52,166 bases of DNA from an uncultured Bacteroidales bacterium (GCA_947306365.1 CAMZGD010000017.1:1-52166); one strand, 5' to 3'. Counted from the stretch's first letter, positions 1 to 8,360 are shown. The notes: generated by a model not told the origin, from the letters alone. Numbers and translations: made by a program.

Positions 1-20
1 CTCAGGCCACAATCGGACAC

Positions 21-55
21 AAAAAAGAGGGTGACCACTTTTTAGTCACCCTCTT
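21..55 (-). terminator. Rho-independent terminator of the rplS/tRNA-Arg unit
   Basis: An 11-bp perfect stem (25-35 pairing with 45-55) is followed on the minus strand by a run of six T (complement of 21-26). It lies directly beyond the 3' end of tRNA-Arg, so it probably ends the leftward rplS-tRNA transcript. Confidence 0.85.
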
Positions 56-65
56 CAAAACTTTG

Positions 66-139
66 TGACTCCCACGGGATTCAAACCCATAACCTTCTGA
101 TCCGTAGTCAGATGCTCTATTCAGTTGAGCTAGGGAGCC
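66..139 (-). tRNA. tRNA-Arg (anticodon ACG)
   Basis: Read on the minus strand, the 74-nt gene folds into a full cloverleaf. The acceptor arm GGCTCCC pairs with GGGAGTC (one G-T pair), the T-arm contains GGGTTTGAATCCC, and the anticodon arm has loop CTACGGA, giving anticodon ACG, which reads CGU/CGC arginine codons after A34 deamination. The discriminator base is A and CCA is not encoded. It lies 11 nt downstream of rplS and ahead of the terminator, so it is probably cotranscribed. Confidence 0.95.
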
Positions 140-150
140 AGGGGTGAGCT

Positions 151-528
151 CTACTCGGCTGCGGAAGCAGTGAGGGTAGCTCTCTTTTTCTCCTTGATGC
201 GGGCTTTCTTGCCGGTCAGGCCTCTGAGGTAGAAGATACGTGCGCGACGCACCTTACCGACCTTGTTGAGTTCAATCGAGTCGATGAAAGGGGAGTTGTA
301 CGGGAAAATACGCTCCACTCCGATTCCGTTCGACATCTTGCGTACGGTGAAGGTCTTGGAAATGCCGGCGCCGCGTTTCTGGATCACGATGCCACGGAAT
401 TTCTGAAGACGCTCCTTGTTCTCTTCCTTGATCTTGTAGGTAACGGTGATGGTGTCACCGGCCTTGAAGTCGGGAAATCCTTTCTGTTCTTGTGCCAGCG
501 CGTCGCAGGCTACTTTCATTAAATCCAT
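151..528 (-). CDS. rplS: 50S ribosomal protein L19
   Basis: This 125-residue protein is a full-length bacterial L19, which sits at the interface of the 30S and 50S subunits. The family landmarks are in order: FKAGDTITV near the N-terminus, QKFRGIVIQKRG, the SNGIGVERIFP segment, and the basic tail KVRRARIFYLRGLTGK. The chosen start at 528 adds only three residues before an alternative internal Met (residue 4), which cannot be excluded. A -7 box lies at 609-616, leaving an untranslated leader of about 80 nt. tRNA-Arg(ACG) follows 11 nt downstream on the same strand. Identity is certain; only the exact start is open. Confidence 0.97.
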   Translation of the reverse strand: MDLMKVACDALAQEQKGFPDFKAGDTITVTYKIKEENKERLQKFRGIVIQKRGAGISKTFTVRKMSNGIGVERIFPYNSPFIDSIELNKVGKVRRARIFYLRGLTGKKARIKEKKRATLTASAAE

Positions 529-608
529 ATTCTAAACTGCTCTTAAGCGCAACGTTGCTGGATTTCTTCTGATCACTTTCGCAAGAGGTTGCTTCATTTT
601 TGGGACTG

Positions 609-616
609 CAAAAATA
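609..616 (-). promoter_or_regulatory. -7 box TATTTTTG upstream of rplS
   Basis: Matches the Bacteroidota sigma-ABfr consensus TAnnTTTG on the minus strand in an AT-rich pocket, about 80 nt ahead of the rplS start. Confidence 0.55.
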
Positions 617-654
617 CAAATATTTTTTGTACTTGCAACTTTTTTTTCAAAAAA

Positions 655-1335
655 TCATTCGAAATGGATTTCGCCGAACCATTCCGGCGTGTGAAAGTTC
701 GGCCGCGGGCTTCCTACGGGGTTCCAGCTCAGGAAGTGGGGGACGGCCGTATGGTCGCCGCACTTATAGAAATTGGCCCGTACGGTCCGGCCGCTGAATG
801 ACGTAAGGTTCAGGTCGGACTGGGCGTAGAGCCGCTTCGGGACGGCGATGGTGAGCGTCCAGGCCTGCGGCCCTTCGCGCGTGCCGAAGGCTTCGCTGCC
901 CAGCGTCGACTCGCGGCGGATCTGGCGGACGATCTCCTCGCCGCAGCGGTGCCGTTCGTTCCGGTTTGGGCCAAAGTGGAAAGTGCCGTGCCCGATGCAG
1001 TTCATCTCCAGGTTGAAATACGCGCTGTCGCGCTCGGAGGGGATCATGAAGAACTCGACACAGTCATCGAGATAGGGAAGGGATCCGGCATCCTGGCCGT
1101 ACGTGGCGCGGACGCCTTCCTCCCGTACTTCGTACTGAAGGTAGATCTCCGTTTCGGAATGCATGATGCGGAAACGGACGTCCGGCTTGTAAGGGAAGTC
1201 CGCCCAGTTGACTTGGTCGATGGCGTGCCATTCGACGGCGGCCTCATCGAACCGGGCCTTCACTTCTTCGATGGACGGTTCGGGGGTGGAAAAGGCTACT
1301 TTTGCTACGAGAATTGTCATAATAAGCAGTTTCAT
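655..1335 (-). CDS. Secreted CBM9-like carbohydrate-binding protein
   Basis: The 226-residue product begins with a short hydrophobic segment (LLIMTILVAKVAFS) that looks like a signal peptide, so it is probably exported. The rest resembles the CBM9/DOMON-like beta-sandwich found in periplasmic Bacteroidota proteins: an early VEWHAIDQVNW segment, then IYLQYEVRE and the acidic LDDCVEFFM motif where strands meet the ligand face, and a C-terminal RANFYKCGD...SWNPV stretch. No catalytic residues are recognisable, so it is a binding protein or a stand-alone module, not an enzyme. It is a single gene, convergent with nothing and divergent from ppdK; its -7 box (1340-1347) ends only 4 nt before the ATG. 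The family assignment is from memory of the fold pattern. Confidence 0.7.
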   Translation of the reverse strand: MKLLIMTILVAKVAFSTPEPSIEEVKARFDEAAVEWHAIDQVNWADFPYKPDVRFRIMHSETEIYLQYEVREEGVRATYGQDAGSLPYLDDCVEFFMIPSERDSAYFNLEMNCIGHGTFHFGPNRNERHRCGEEIVRQIRRESTLGSEAFGTREGPQAWTLTIAVPKRLYAQSDLNLTSFSGRTVRANFYKCGDHTAVPHFLSWNPVGSPRPNFHTPEWFGEIHFE

Positions 1336-1339
1336 GATG

Positions 1340-1347
1340 CAAATTTA
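1340..1347 (-). promoter_or_regulatory. -7 box TAAATTTG of the CBM9-like gene
   Basis: A perfect TAnnTTTG match on the minus strand; only 4 nt separate it from the ATG at 1335, so the transcript should be leaderless or nearly so. Confidence 0.6.
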
Positions 1348-1368
1348 GGATTTTTGGGAAAAAATATT

Positions 1369-1376
1369 TACATTTG
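1369..1376 (+). promoter_or_regulatory. -7 box TACATTTG of ppdK
   Basis: A perfect TAnnTTTG match in an AT-rich segment, leaving a leader of about 60 nt before the ATG at 1443. It is back-to-back with the promoter at 1340-1347. Confidence 0.6.
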
Positions 1377-1442
1377 TAAGATGAAAAGATGATTCCACGG
1401 ACAATTATCATTAATCAATACAATCATTAAACGTTACAATCT

Positions 1443-4157
1443 ATGAAAAGAGTTTATCGATTCGGAGGTAAGGAAGCTGAAGGCAACGGCCAGATGCGCA
1501 ATCTCCTGGGCGGTAAGGGCGCCAACCTCGCGGAAATGTGTACGTTGGGCATCCCTGTCCCGGCAGGTTTCACCATCACGACGGAGTGCTGCACGGAGTA
1601 CTATGCACTCGGCGGTGGCTATACCGAAGAACTGAAGCACGACGTGGCCGAAGCGCTCAAGGCGACCGAGGCCATCATGGGCAAGAAATTCGGCGACCCG
1701 AAGAACCCGCTGCTGGTCAGCTGCCGTTCCGGTGCGCGCAGCTCGATGCCGGGCATGATGGATACCATCCTGAACATCGGCCTCTGCTCCGCCACCATTC
1801 CGGGCATGATCGAAAAGACCCAGAATCCCCGTTTCGTCTATGACGCATACCGCCGTCTCATCATGATGTATTCCGACGTCGTGATGGAGAAGGCGGAAGG
1901 CATCGAGCCGGAGGACGGCAAGGCCATCCGCCAGCAGCTCGACAAGATGATGGAAGACCTCAAGGAGGAGAAGGGCTACAAGTCCGACACCGAGATCACG
2001 GCCGAGGAGCTCAAAGACCTGGCCGAACGGTTCAAGGTTCGCATCAAGGAAGTGCTCGGCGTCGAATTCCCCGACACGGCCGAAGCGCAGCTCTGGGGTT
2101 CCATCGGCGGCGTATTCAAGTCGTGGAACGGCAAGCGCGCCATCAAGTACCGCCAGATCGAAGGTATTCCCGATGACTGGGGCACCGCCGTCAACGTGCA
2201 GTCGATGGTGTTCGGCAACATGGGTGACACCTCGGCGACGGGCGTGGCGTTCTCCCGCAACCCGGCCAACGGTGACAACAAGTTCTATGGCGAATGGCTC
2301 ATCAATGCGCAGGGCGAGGACGTCGTGGCCGGCATCCGCACCCCGAACCCGCTGAACAACGCCACCAAGAGCCCGCAGAACGCGCACCTGAAGTCGCTCG
2401 AAGATGCGATGCCCGCCGTGTACAAGGAACTCGACGATATCCGCATGCTCCTCGAGAAGCATTTCAACGACATGCAGGACATCGAGTTCACGATCCAGGA
2501 AGGCAAGCTCTGGATGCTGCAGTGCCGTATCGGCAAGCGCACCGGCCTGGCCGCCCTCAACATGGCGATGGATATGCTCGAAGAAGGCATGATCGACGAG
2601 AAGACGGCCGTGACGCGTGTTTCGCCGGCCCAGCTCGACGAGATCCTGCACCCGATCCTCGACCCTGCCTCCGAGAAGAAGGCGACGGTCGTGGCACACG
2701 GCCTCCCGGCCTCTCCGGGCGGCGCCGTCGGTACGATCGTCTTCACCAACGCCGACGCCGTGAAAGCGGCCGCCGCGAAGAAGAAGGTGATCCTGGTCCG
2801 CGAAGAGACCTCTCCGGAAGATGTGGAAGGCATGCGCGCCGCTGCCGGCATCCTGACGCAGAAAGGCGGTATGACCTCGCACGCCGCCCTCGTGGCACGC
2901 GGCTGGGGCAAGTGCTGCATCGTCGGTTGCGAGGACATGAAGATCAACCTCGACAAGAAGGAAGTCTCCTTCGCCGGTTCCGACAAGGTGTACCACGAAG
3001 GTGAGTACTTCTCGCTCAACGGTGCGAAGGGCGCCGTCTATGCCGAGCGCATCGAGACGATGGATGCATCCGACAACCCGCGCTTCGTCAAGTTCATGGC
3101 CATCGCCGACAAGTACCGCAGACTGGGTGTCCGCACCAACGCCGACAACCCGGAGGACACGGCCCGCGCCCTGAGTTTCGGCGCCGAAGGCATCGGCCTG
3201 TTCCGTATCGAGCACATGTTCTACGGCAAGAACTCCGAGACCCCGCTGAGCAAGCTCCGCAAGATGATCCTCTCCAAGACGGACGACGAACGCCGTGCGG
3301 CCCTGAATGAACTCGAGCCGTACATCAAGGCGTCGGTCAAGGGCACGATGAAGGTGATGGACGGCAAGCCCGTGACCTTCCGTCTGCTCGACCCGCCGTT
3401 GCACGAATTCGTGCCGCAGACCGAGGACAAGAAGGCTGAGCTGGCCGAAGAGCTCCACATTACGAAGCGCGACATCGAGAAGCGCGGCGAAAGCCTCCAC
3501 GAGGTCAACCCGATGATGGGTCACCGCGGCGTCCGTCTCCACATCACCTATCCGATGATTTCCGAGACGCAGTTCCGCGCCATCTTCACCGCCGCCATCG
3601 AGCTGAAGAAGGAAGGCTTCAACCCGAAGCCCGAGATCATGATCCCGGTCACCATCTCCGAGCGTGAGCTCCGCTTCCAGAAAGCCATCTGCGAGAAGAT
3701 CCGCGCCGAAGTCGAGGCTAGCCTCAACGAGCACGTGGACTACAAGTTCGGTACGATGATCGAGATCCCGCGCGCCGCGCTGACCGCCGACCGGATGGCC
3801 CGCACCGCCGAGTTCTTCTCCTTCGGTACGAACGACCTCACGCAGATGACCTTCGGCTTCAGCCGCGACGACGTGAGCACCTTCATGGGCGATTATCTGG
3901 GCAACAAGATCCTGGATGCCGACCCGTTCAAGACGCTCGACACCAAGGCCGTGGGCAAGCTCGTGGACTATGCCGTCAAGGCTGGCCGCTCCACCCGCGA
4001 AGGACTCAAGTGCGGTATCTGCGGCGAGCACGGCGGCGATCCCGCTTCCGTGAAGTTCTGCCACAAGATCGGCTTGAACTACGTGTCCTGCTCGCCGTTC
4101 CGCGTGCCGATCGCACGGCTCGCAGCGGCGCAGGCTGCCATTGAAGACGAGAAATAA
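1443..4157 (+). CDS. ppdK: Pyruvate, phosphate dikinase
   Basis: At 904 residues this is a complete PPDK, which interconverts pyruvate + ATP + Pi and PEP + AMP + PPi; in anaerobic Bacteroidales it serves PPi-linked glycolysis or gluconeogenesis. The N-terminal ATP-grasp domain opens with LLGGKGANLAEM and contains SCRSGARSSMPGMMDT. The swivelling phosphohistidine domain has GGMTSHAALVARGWGKCC with the catalytic His near residue 480. The C-terminal PEP/pyruvate TIM barrel contains GIGLFRIEHMF, FGTNDLTQM and the C-terminal GICGEHGGD motif with the proton-donating Cys. It is monocistronic: promoter at 1369, terminator at 4172. The third codon positions are strongly GC-rich, which creates a long antisense open frame that is not a gene. 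Confidence 0.98.
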   Translation: MKRVYRFGGKEAEGNGQMRNLLGGKGANLAEMCTLGIPVPAGFTITTECCTEYYALGGGYTEELKHDVAEALKATEAIMGKKFGDPKNPLLVSCRSGARSSMPGMMDTILNIGLCSATIPGMIEKTQNPRFVYDAYRRLIMMYSDVVMEKAEGIEPEDGKAIRQQLDKMMEDLKEEKGYKSDTEITAEELKDLAERFKVRIKEVLGVEFPDTAEAQLWGSIGGVFKSWNGKRAIKYRQIEGIPDDWGTAVNVQSMVFGNMGDTSATGVAFSRNPANGDNKFYGEWLINAQGEDVVAGIRTPNPLNNATKSPQNAHLKSLEDAMPAVYKELDDIRMLLEKHFNDMQDIEFTIQEGKLWMLQCRIGKRTGLAALNMAMDMLEEGMIDEKTAVTRVSPAQLDEILHPILDPASEKKATVVAHGLPASPGGAVGTIVFTNADAVKAAAAKKKVILVREETSPEDVEGMRAAAGILTQKGGMTSHAALVARGWGKCCIVGCEDMKINLDKKEVSFAGSDKVYHEGEYFSLNGAKGAVYAERIETMDASDNPRFVKFMAIADKYRRLGVRTNADNPEDTARALSFGAEGIGLFRIEHMFYGKNSETPLSKLRKMILSKTDDERRAALNELEPYIKASVKGTMKVMDGKPVTFRLLDPPLHEFVPQTEDKKAELAEELHITKRDIEKRGESLHEVNPMMGHRGVRLHITYPMISETQFRAIFTAAIELKKEGFNPKPEIMIPVTISERELRFQKAICEKIRAEVEASLNEHVDYKFGTMIEIPRAALTADRMARTAEFFSFGTNDLTQMTFGFSRDDVSTFMGDYLGNKILDADPFKTLDTKAVGKLVDYAVKAGRSTREGLKCGICGEHGGDPASVKFCHKIGLNYVSCSPFRVPIARLAAAQAAIEDEK

Positions 4158-4171
4158 GCTTGTTTGAATCC

Positions 4172-4206
4172 GGGCCCTTCCGTGCAAGCGGGAGGGCCTT
4201 TTTTTA
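4172..4206 (+). terminator. Rho-independent terminator after ppdK
   Basis: GGCCCTTCC pairs with GGGAGGGCC (one G-T pair) across a short loop and is followed by a run of T just before the next ATG at 4213. Because the gap is so small, some read-through into the DUF368 gene is likely. Confidence 0.8.
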
Positions 4207-4212
4207 TATCAG

Positions 4213-5079
4213 ATGAAAATCGTACAGAACCTGGTTGTCGCGCTCAAGGGCTTCTTCATGGGCGCCGCCAACGTGGTGCCGGGGGTGTCCGGCGGAACCA
4301 TCGCCCTGATTACGGGCATCTACAAGGAAATCATCGAGGCCCTGGGCAGCCTGACGCAGAAGGAAACCTGGAAGGCGCTGTTGAAAGGGGACTTCAAGGG
4401 TTTCTGGCAGCAGGTCCACGGGACGTTCCTGCTCTGGCTGGCCGTCGGCGTGGTGCTCAGCGTGTTCTCGCTCGCGAAGCTGATGACCTATGTGCTGCAG
4501 CATTTCCCCGTGCAGACCTGGGCGTTTTTCTTCGGGCTGATCGTCGCCTCGGCCATCCTGATGTTCAAGGACATCAAAGGGTGGGGGATCCGGGAAGTCC
4601 TCTTCACGCTCGGCGGCGTGGCGCTGGGGCTGCTGGTGTGCACGCTGTCGCCCACGCAGACGCCCGACAACTGGTTTTTCATCTTCCTGTGCGGTGCCAT
4701 CGCCGTGTGCACGATGATCCTGCCCGGCATCTCCGGGAGCTTCATCCTGGTGATTATGGGCAAGTACGATTTCATCATGCAGGCCGTAGCCGACCTCGAC
4801 TGGCCGGTGCTCATCGTTTTCGCCCTGGGTTGTGTGGTGGGCATCCTGGCTTTCTCAAAGTTCCTGCACTGGCTGCTGGGCCGCTTCGAGAAGCAGACGA
4901 TGCTCGTGCTGCTGGGCTTCGTGCTGGGTTCGCTGGTGAAAGTCTGGCCCTGGGCGAACGACAGCGTAAAAGCGCTGCCGGATCCCCATTACGGGGCGGC
5001 AGCGCTCTGGTGTATGCTGGGCATCCTGCTGGTGCTCGGCATCGAAAGCATCGCCACTCAAAGTCGCAGGAAGCAGTGA
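4213..5079 (+). CDS. DUF368 (PopT-type) polyprenyl-phosphate transporter
   Basis: This 288-residue integral membrane protein matches the DUF368 family. The N-terminal KGFFMGAANVVPGVSGGT signature is followed by about eight hydrophobic segments, and a second related motif TMILPGISGSFILVIMGKYD occurs near residues 172-191, the internal duplication typical of the family. DUF368 proteins (PopT) have been shown in other bacteria to recycle undecaprenyl phosphate across the inner membrane for envelope glycan synthesis; that role is inferred here from family membership. It lies 7 nt beyond the ppdK terminator and has no recognisable own -7 box. Downstream are hairpins and the convergent efflux operon. 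Confidence 0.88.
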   Translation: MKIVQNLVVALKGFFMGAANVVPGVSGGTIALITGIYKEIIEALGSLTQKETWKALLKGDFKGFWQQVHGTFLLWLAVGVVLSVFSLAKLMTYVLQHFPVQTWAFFFGLIVASAILMFKDIKGWGIREVLFTLGGVALGLLVCTLSPTQTPDNWFFIFLCGAIAVCTMILPGISGSFILVIMGKYDFIMQAVADLDWPVLIVFALGCVVGILAFSKFLHWLLGRFEKQTMLVLLGFVLGSLVKVWPWANDSVKALPDPHYGAAALWCMLGILLVLGIESIATQSRRKQ

Positions 5080-5082
5080 AAA

Positions 5083-5098
5083 GTCGCCATCAGGCGAC
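5083..5098. repeat. Short hairpin after the DUF368 gene
   Basis: GTCGCC-ATCA-GGCGAC forms a perfect 6-bp stem-loop 4 nt after the stop codon. There is no T-run, so terminator function is uncertain. Confidence 0.5.
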
Positions 5099-5105
5099 CG
5101 CCGGA

Positions 5106-5171
5106 GGCCGGTACTTTGCTGGATAATGCGGAAGAACGCACAGGCCCTCGCATTAGCAAAGTACTAAGGCC
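5106..5171. repeat. Long imperfect inverted repeat between convergent genes
   Basis: The left arm 5106-5130 and the right arm 5149-5171 pair over the blocks GTACTTTGCT / AGCAAAGTAC and AATGCG / CGCATT, with a 4-nt GGAT bulge on the left arm and GGCC / GGCC at the outer ends. It sits between the convergent DUF368 and permease genes. It could be a bidirectional terminator or a degenerate mobile repeat. Confidence 0.6.
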
Positions 5172-5187
5172 GGGAGGCGCGGGGTTT

Positions 5188-5200
5188 GGGGCAGCGCCCC
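5188..5200. repeat. GGGGC-AGC-GCCCC hairpin at end of efflux operon
   Basis: A perfect 5-bp GC stem lies 4 nt beyond the permease stop codon. It lacks a T-tract on either strand, so it is only a possible transcript end. Confidence 0.4.
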
Positions 5201-5204
5201 AGTA

Positions 5205-6422
5205 TTATTCGTACCTTAACGCGTCGATCGGATTGAGGCTCGCCGCCTTGCGGGCGGGATACCAGCCGAAGAAGACGCCGGTCAGCACGCAGACTAGGAA
5301 CGAAAGCACGATCGAGAAAGTGGAAACGGACGTCGCCGTCCCGAACAGGGCGATGACCTTGGCGGCCACTACCCCCAGCAGGACGCCGATGACGCCGCCC
5401 GCCACGCTGATGATGATCGATTCGATGAGGAACTGCAGCAGGATCTGCCGGCCCTTGGCGCCAATCGACATCCGAAGGCCGATCTCCCGCGTACGCTCCG
5501 TCACGGACACATACATGATGTTCATGATGCCGATGCCGCCGACGATCAGCGAGATGCCGGCAACGGCGGCGAGCAGGACCGTGAGCATGTCCATCACCGA
5601 ACTCATCGTTTCCATCATCTCCTGCTGCGAACGCACGTTGAAGTCGTTCTCCTGGCCGATCTTGATGTTGTGGTTGGTCTGCAGGATCTTGGTAATCTCG
5701 TCGATGGCCTGGTCGGTATACTCTTCAGAAAGGGCGGAAGCGGTGATGCCCTGGATGTAACTGATGGCAAGGATGCGTTTCTGGACGGTGGTGTAGGGTG
5801 CGATCAGCAGGTCGTCCTGGTCCATTCCCATGCTGTTGTATCCCTTGGATTCCAGCACGCCCACGATTTTCATCGGGATCTTGTTGTAGCGGATGGTCTG
5901 TCCGAGCGGGTCTTCCCCGTCGGGAAAGAGTTCGTTCACGACCGTCTGGCCGACGACGCACACCTTGGCGGCGTGCAGGATGTCGTTTTCGGTGAAGCAC
6001 GATCCGCTGGCGATCGCGTAGCCGCGGATATCGAGATACTGCTCGTTCACGCCGTAGATGGTGGTCGGCGTATTGCTGGATCCCTTGATGGCCTGGCCGC
6101 TGGCGTTGACCGTCGGGGTGATTTTGTCGATGTAGCTGGCCTGGGAGATGATGGATTCGTAATCGGACAGTTTGAGCGTCTGCATGCTTGAACCGCTCTG
6201 GCGGACGCCGCCGAACCGGCCGTTGCCCGGGCTGACCATGATCATGTTCGATCCCATCGAGCCGATTTCCGCACGGATGCTTTGCTTGGACCCGTTGCCG
6301 ATGGCGAGCATCGCGATAACCGAAGCCACGCCGATGATGATGCCGAGCATCGTGAGGAAGCAGCGCATCTTGTTGTTCAGGAGCGCTTTGATGCAGATCT
6401 TGAGTAAGTTGTTGATATCCAT
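5205..6422 (-). CDS. MacB-type ABC transporter permease
   Basis: The 405-residue protein has the MacB/FtsX topology: one N-terminal transmembrane helix within residues 18-45 (MLGIIIGVASVIAML), a large periplasmic domain to about residue 275 including GSMGSNMIMVSPG, then three C-terminal helices with the FtsX signature IGIMNIMYVSVTERTREIG. It would work as a mechanotransmitting permease that drives a TolC channel and does not itself carry substrate through the membrane. Unlike E. coli MacB, the ATPase is a separate gene, 3 nt upstream. It is the last gene of the leftward TolC-adaptor-ATPase-permease operon. Substrate (drug, toxin, lipid or peptide) cannot be read from the sequence. Confidence 0.92.
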   Translation of the reverse strand: MDINNLLKICIKALLNNKMRCFLTMLGIIIGVASVIAMLAIGNGSKQSIRAEIGSMGSNMIMVSPGNGRFGGVRQSGSSMQTLKLSDYESIISQASYIDKITPTVNASGQAIKGSSNTPTTIYGVNEQYLDIRGYAIASGSCFTENDILHAAKVCVVGQTVVNELFPDGEDPLGQTIRYNKIPMKIVGVLESKGYNSMGMDQDDLLIAPYTTVQKRILAISYIQGITASALSEEYTDQAIDEITKILQTNHNIKIGQENDFNVRSQQEMMETMSSVMDMLTVLLAAVAGISLIVGGIGIMNIMYVSVTERTREIGLRMSIGAKGRQILLQFLIESIIISVAGGVIGVLLGVVAAKVIALFGTATSVSTFSIVLSFLVCVLTGVFFGWYPARKAASLNPIDALRYE

Positions 6423-6425
6423 GGC

Positions 6426-7166
6426 CTAATCCTCCTCTTTGGGTAGCGATGCCAGCACTTCTTCGGCGGAAGCGATGGTTTCGTTCCGTACGTCGCTGAT
6501 GATGCGGCCGTCGCGCAGGGTGATGGTGCGGCTGCTGAAAGCGGCCAGTTCGGGGTTGTGCGTGACGAAAATGATGGTCCTGCCGTCGCGGTGGAGGCGC
6601 TGGAACAGGGCCAGCACTTCGTAGGAAGTACGGGAGTCCAGGTTGCCGGTCGCCTCGTCGGCGAGGATGATGACCGGGTCGTTGACCAGGGCGCGGGCAA
6701 TCGCCACGCGCTGCATCTGGCCGCCGGAGAGCTGGTTCGACTTGTGCGTGAGGCGGTCGCCGAGGCCCACTTCCCGGAGGGCGGTGACGGCGCGTTCGCG
6801 GCGCTCGGCAAAACTGATGCCCCGGTTGTACATCAGGGGCAGCTCCACGTTCTCGATGGAGGTGGTCTTCGGCAGCAGGTTGTAGTTCTGGAAGATGAAA
6901 CCGATCTTGCGGTTGCGCAGCGTGGCGCGGTCGTTCTTCGTCATCTCGCGGACCGACACGCCGTCGAGGTAATACTCGCCCGACGTCGGGACGTCGAGGC
7001 ACCCCAGGATGTTGAGCAGCGTCGACTTGCCGGAGCCGCTGGTACCCATGATGGTCACGAACTCGCCCTGCGTGATGGTGAATGAAACGCCGCGGAGCGC
7101 GCGCACCACTTCGTCGCCGACGATGAATTCACGCTTGATCTGTTCGAGCCGGATAATCTCGTTCAT
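6426..7166 (-). CDS. MacB/LolD-type ABC transporter ATP-binding protein
   Basis: A complete 246-residue ABC ATPase. Walker A is GTSGSGKST near residue 41, the Q-loop lies in [12 protein letters not shown], the signature is [17 protein letters not shown], Walker B is VIILADEAT with the catalytic Glu, and the switch His is in FVTHNPE. The family is the MacB/LolD group that pairs with FtsX-like permeases. The stop lies 3 nt ahead of the permease start and the gene starts 2 nt after the adaptor stop, so it is translationally linked to both. It powers the tripartite export complex by ATP hydrolysis on the cytoplasmic side. Confidence 0.95.
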   Translation of the reverse strand: MNEIIRLEQIKREFIVGDEVVRALRGVSFTITQGEFVTIMGTSGSGKSTLLNILGCLDVPTSGEYYLDGVSVREMTKNDRATLRNRKIGFIFQNYNLLPKTTSIENVELPLMYNRGISFAERRERAVTALREVGLGDRLTHKSNQLSGGQMQRVAIARALVNDPVIILADEATGNLDSRTSYEVLALFQRLHRDGRTIIFVTHNPELAAFSSRTITLRDGRIISDVRNETIASAEEVLASLPKEED

Positions 7167-7168
7167 CG

Positions 7169-8347
7169 CTATTCCGTACGTTTGTTGTCACCCTGCTGCG
7201 GCGGACGCGGCATGAAGGGATTGTTGCCGCCGCCCTGCGGCTGTTTGAATTCGCCCTGGGGGCCATTCTTGCTGACCAGCCGGGTTCCGGTGACAACACG
7301 GTCGCCGGCCTCGAGCCCTTCGATGATTTCAGTCTGCACGCCGTCAGTGACGCCGGTGACCACGGACACCGGTTCCAGTTTCCCGTCGCGCAGCTGCCGC
7401 CACACGGTGTTCTCCTGGTATTTTTCCCCTTCGGGGGTGAAGCGCAGCGCACGCACCGGAACGGCAAGGACGTCGTGCTTGTCGAGCGTGTAGATGGTGA
7501 TGTTGGCGGTCAGGCCCGGCTTCAGCTTGAGGTCGGGGTTCGGTGCATTGATCACCACCTGGTAGGTTACGACGTTCGAGGTCGTGGTGGCCTGCAGGCG
7601 GACCTGGGTTACCGTGCCGTCGAAGGTGTCTTCCGGGAATGCATCCACTTCGAATTCCACGCGCTGTCCTTCCAGCACCGAGCCGATGTCGGCTTCGTCC
7701 ACGTTGGCGATCACCTGCATCGCGGTCAGGTCGTTGGCGATGGTGAACAGGGTCGGGGTGCTGAAGCCGGAGGCCACGGTCTGTCCTTCATCCACGGCCC
7801 GCGACAGCACGACGCCGTCGATGGGCGAGTAGATCTTCGCGTAGCCGATGTTCTTCTGGGCCTTGCTGTAGTTGGACTGGGCCTGCGACCAGGCGTAGCG
7901 GGCCTTGTCGTAGCTGTACTGCGCCTGCTCGAATTCCGTCGCGCTGACCAGTTCCTTCTCGTACAGGCCCTTGATGCGCTGGTAGTATTTCGTCTGGTAG
8001 TCGTATTCCACCTTTGAGGAATTCAGGTTGGCCCGAGACGATTCGAGTTCGGTCTGGAGGACGCTCATGTCGAGCTCGGCGATCAGCTGGCCTGCCTTGA
8101 CCACGGAGTTGTAATCCACGTAGATCTTCGAGATGATGCCGGACACCTGGGTACCGACTTCGACCTGCTTGATGGGCTCGACGGTTCCGGTGGCGGTGAC
8201 GCTGTTGGAGATGGTGGTCGGCTCGATGGTCGTGACCTGGTAGACGAGCGTCTGCTTGTCTGGCTTGTGCAGCAGCAGGATAAGGGCGGCCGCGATGACG
8301 GCGGCTGCGAGGACGGCCCAAAGGATGACTTTGGATGTTTTTTTCAT
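7169..8347 (-). CDS. MacA-type periplasmic adaptor (membrane fusion) protein
   Basis: The 392-residue protein has an N-terminal membrane anchor (VILWAVLAAAVIAAALILLL, residues 8-27) and the modules of an HlyD/MacA adaptor: the lipoyl half-motifs VGTQVSGIISKIYVDYNSVV and YSPIDGVVLSRAVDEGQTV, an alpha-helical hairpin between them (about residues 95-165), a beta-barrel domain and a C-terminal membrane-proximal domain. The last 30 residues are rich in Gly, Pro and Gln, a low-complexity tail not needed for the fold. It links the inner-membrane permease/ATPase to the TolC-like channel encoded upstream. Spacing to neighbours is 13 and 2 nt. Confidence 0.94.
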   Translation of the reverse strand: MKKTSKVILWAVLAAAVIAAALILLLHKPDKQTLVYQVTTIEPTTISNSVTATGTVEPIKQVEVGTQVSGIISKIYVDYNSVVKAGQLIAELDMSVLQTELESSRANLNSSKVEYDYQTKYYQRIKGLYEKELVSATEFEQAQYSYDKARYAWSQAQSNYSKAQKNIGYAKIYSPIDGVVLSRAVDEGQTVASGFSTPTLFTIANDLTAMQVIANVDEADIGSVLEGQRVEFEVDAFPEDTFDGTVTQVRLQATTTSNVVTYQVVINAPNPDLKLKPGLTANITIYTLDKHDVLAVPVRALRFTPEGEKYQENTVWRQLRDGKLEPVSVVTGVTDGVQTEIIEGLEAGDRVVTGTRLVSKNGPQGEFKQPQGGGNNPFMPRPPQQGDNKRTE

Positions 8348-8360
8348 ATGGATGACAATT

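Noticed and set aside
529-608. A ribosomal-protein leader structure upstream of rplS
   Set aside because: An 80-nt leader exists, but I could not find a convincing conserved fold or an L19-like binding site.
589-801. Short plus-strand frames between rplS and the CBM9-like gene
   Set aside because: They cover the rplS promoter and the antisense of the CBM9-like gene, with unlikely protein composition.
1434-4187. A 917-codon open frame antisense to ppdK
   Set aside because: It mirrors a certain gene with GC-rich third positions; its product is rich in His, Arg, Ala and Glu with no domain. Similar mirror frames occur opposite clpB, the C1 peptidases, the nucleoside kinase, the M1 peptidase and potA and were dropped for the same reason.
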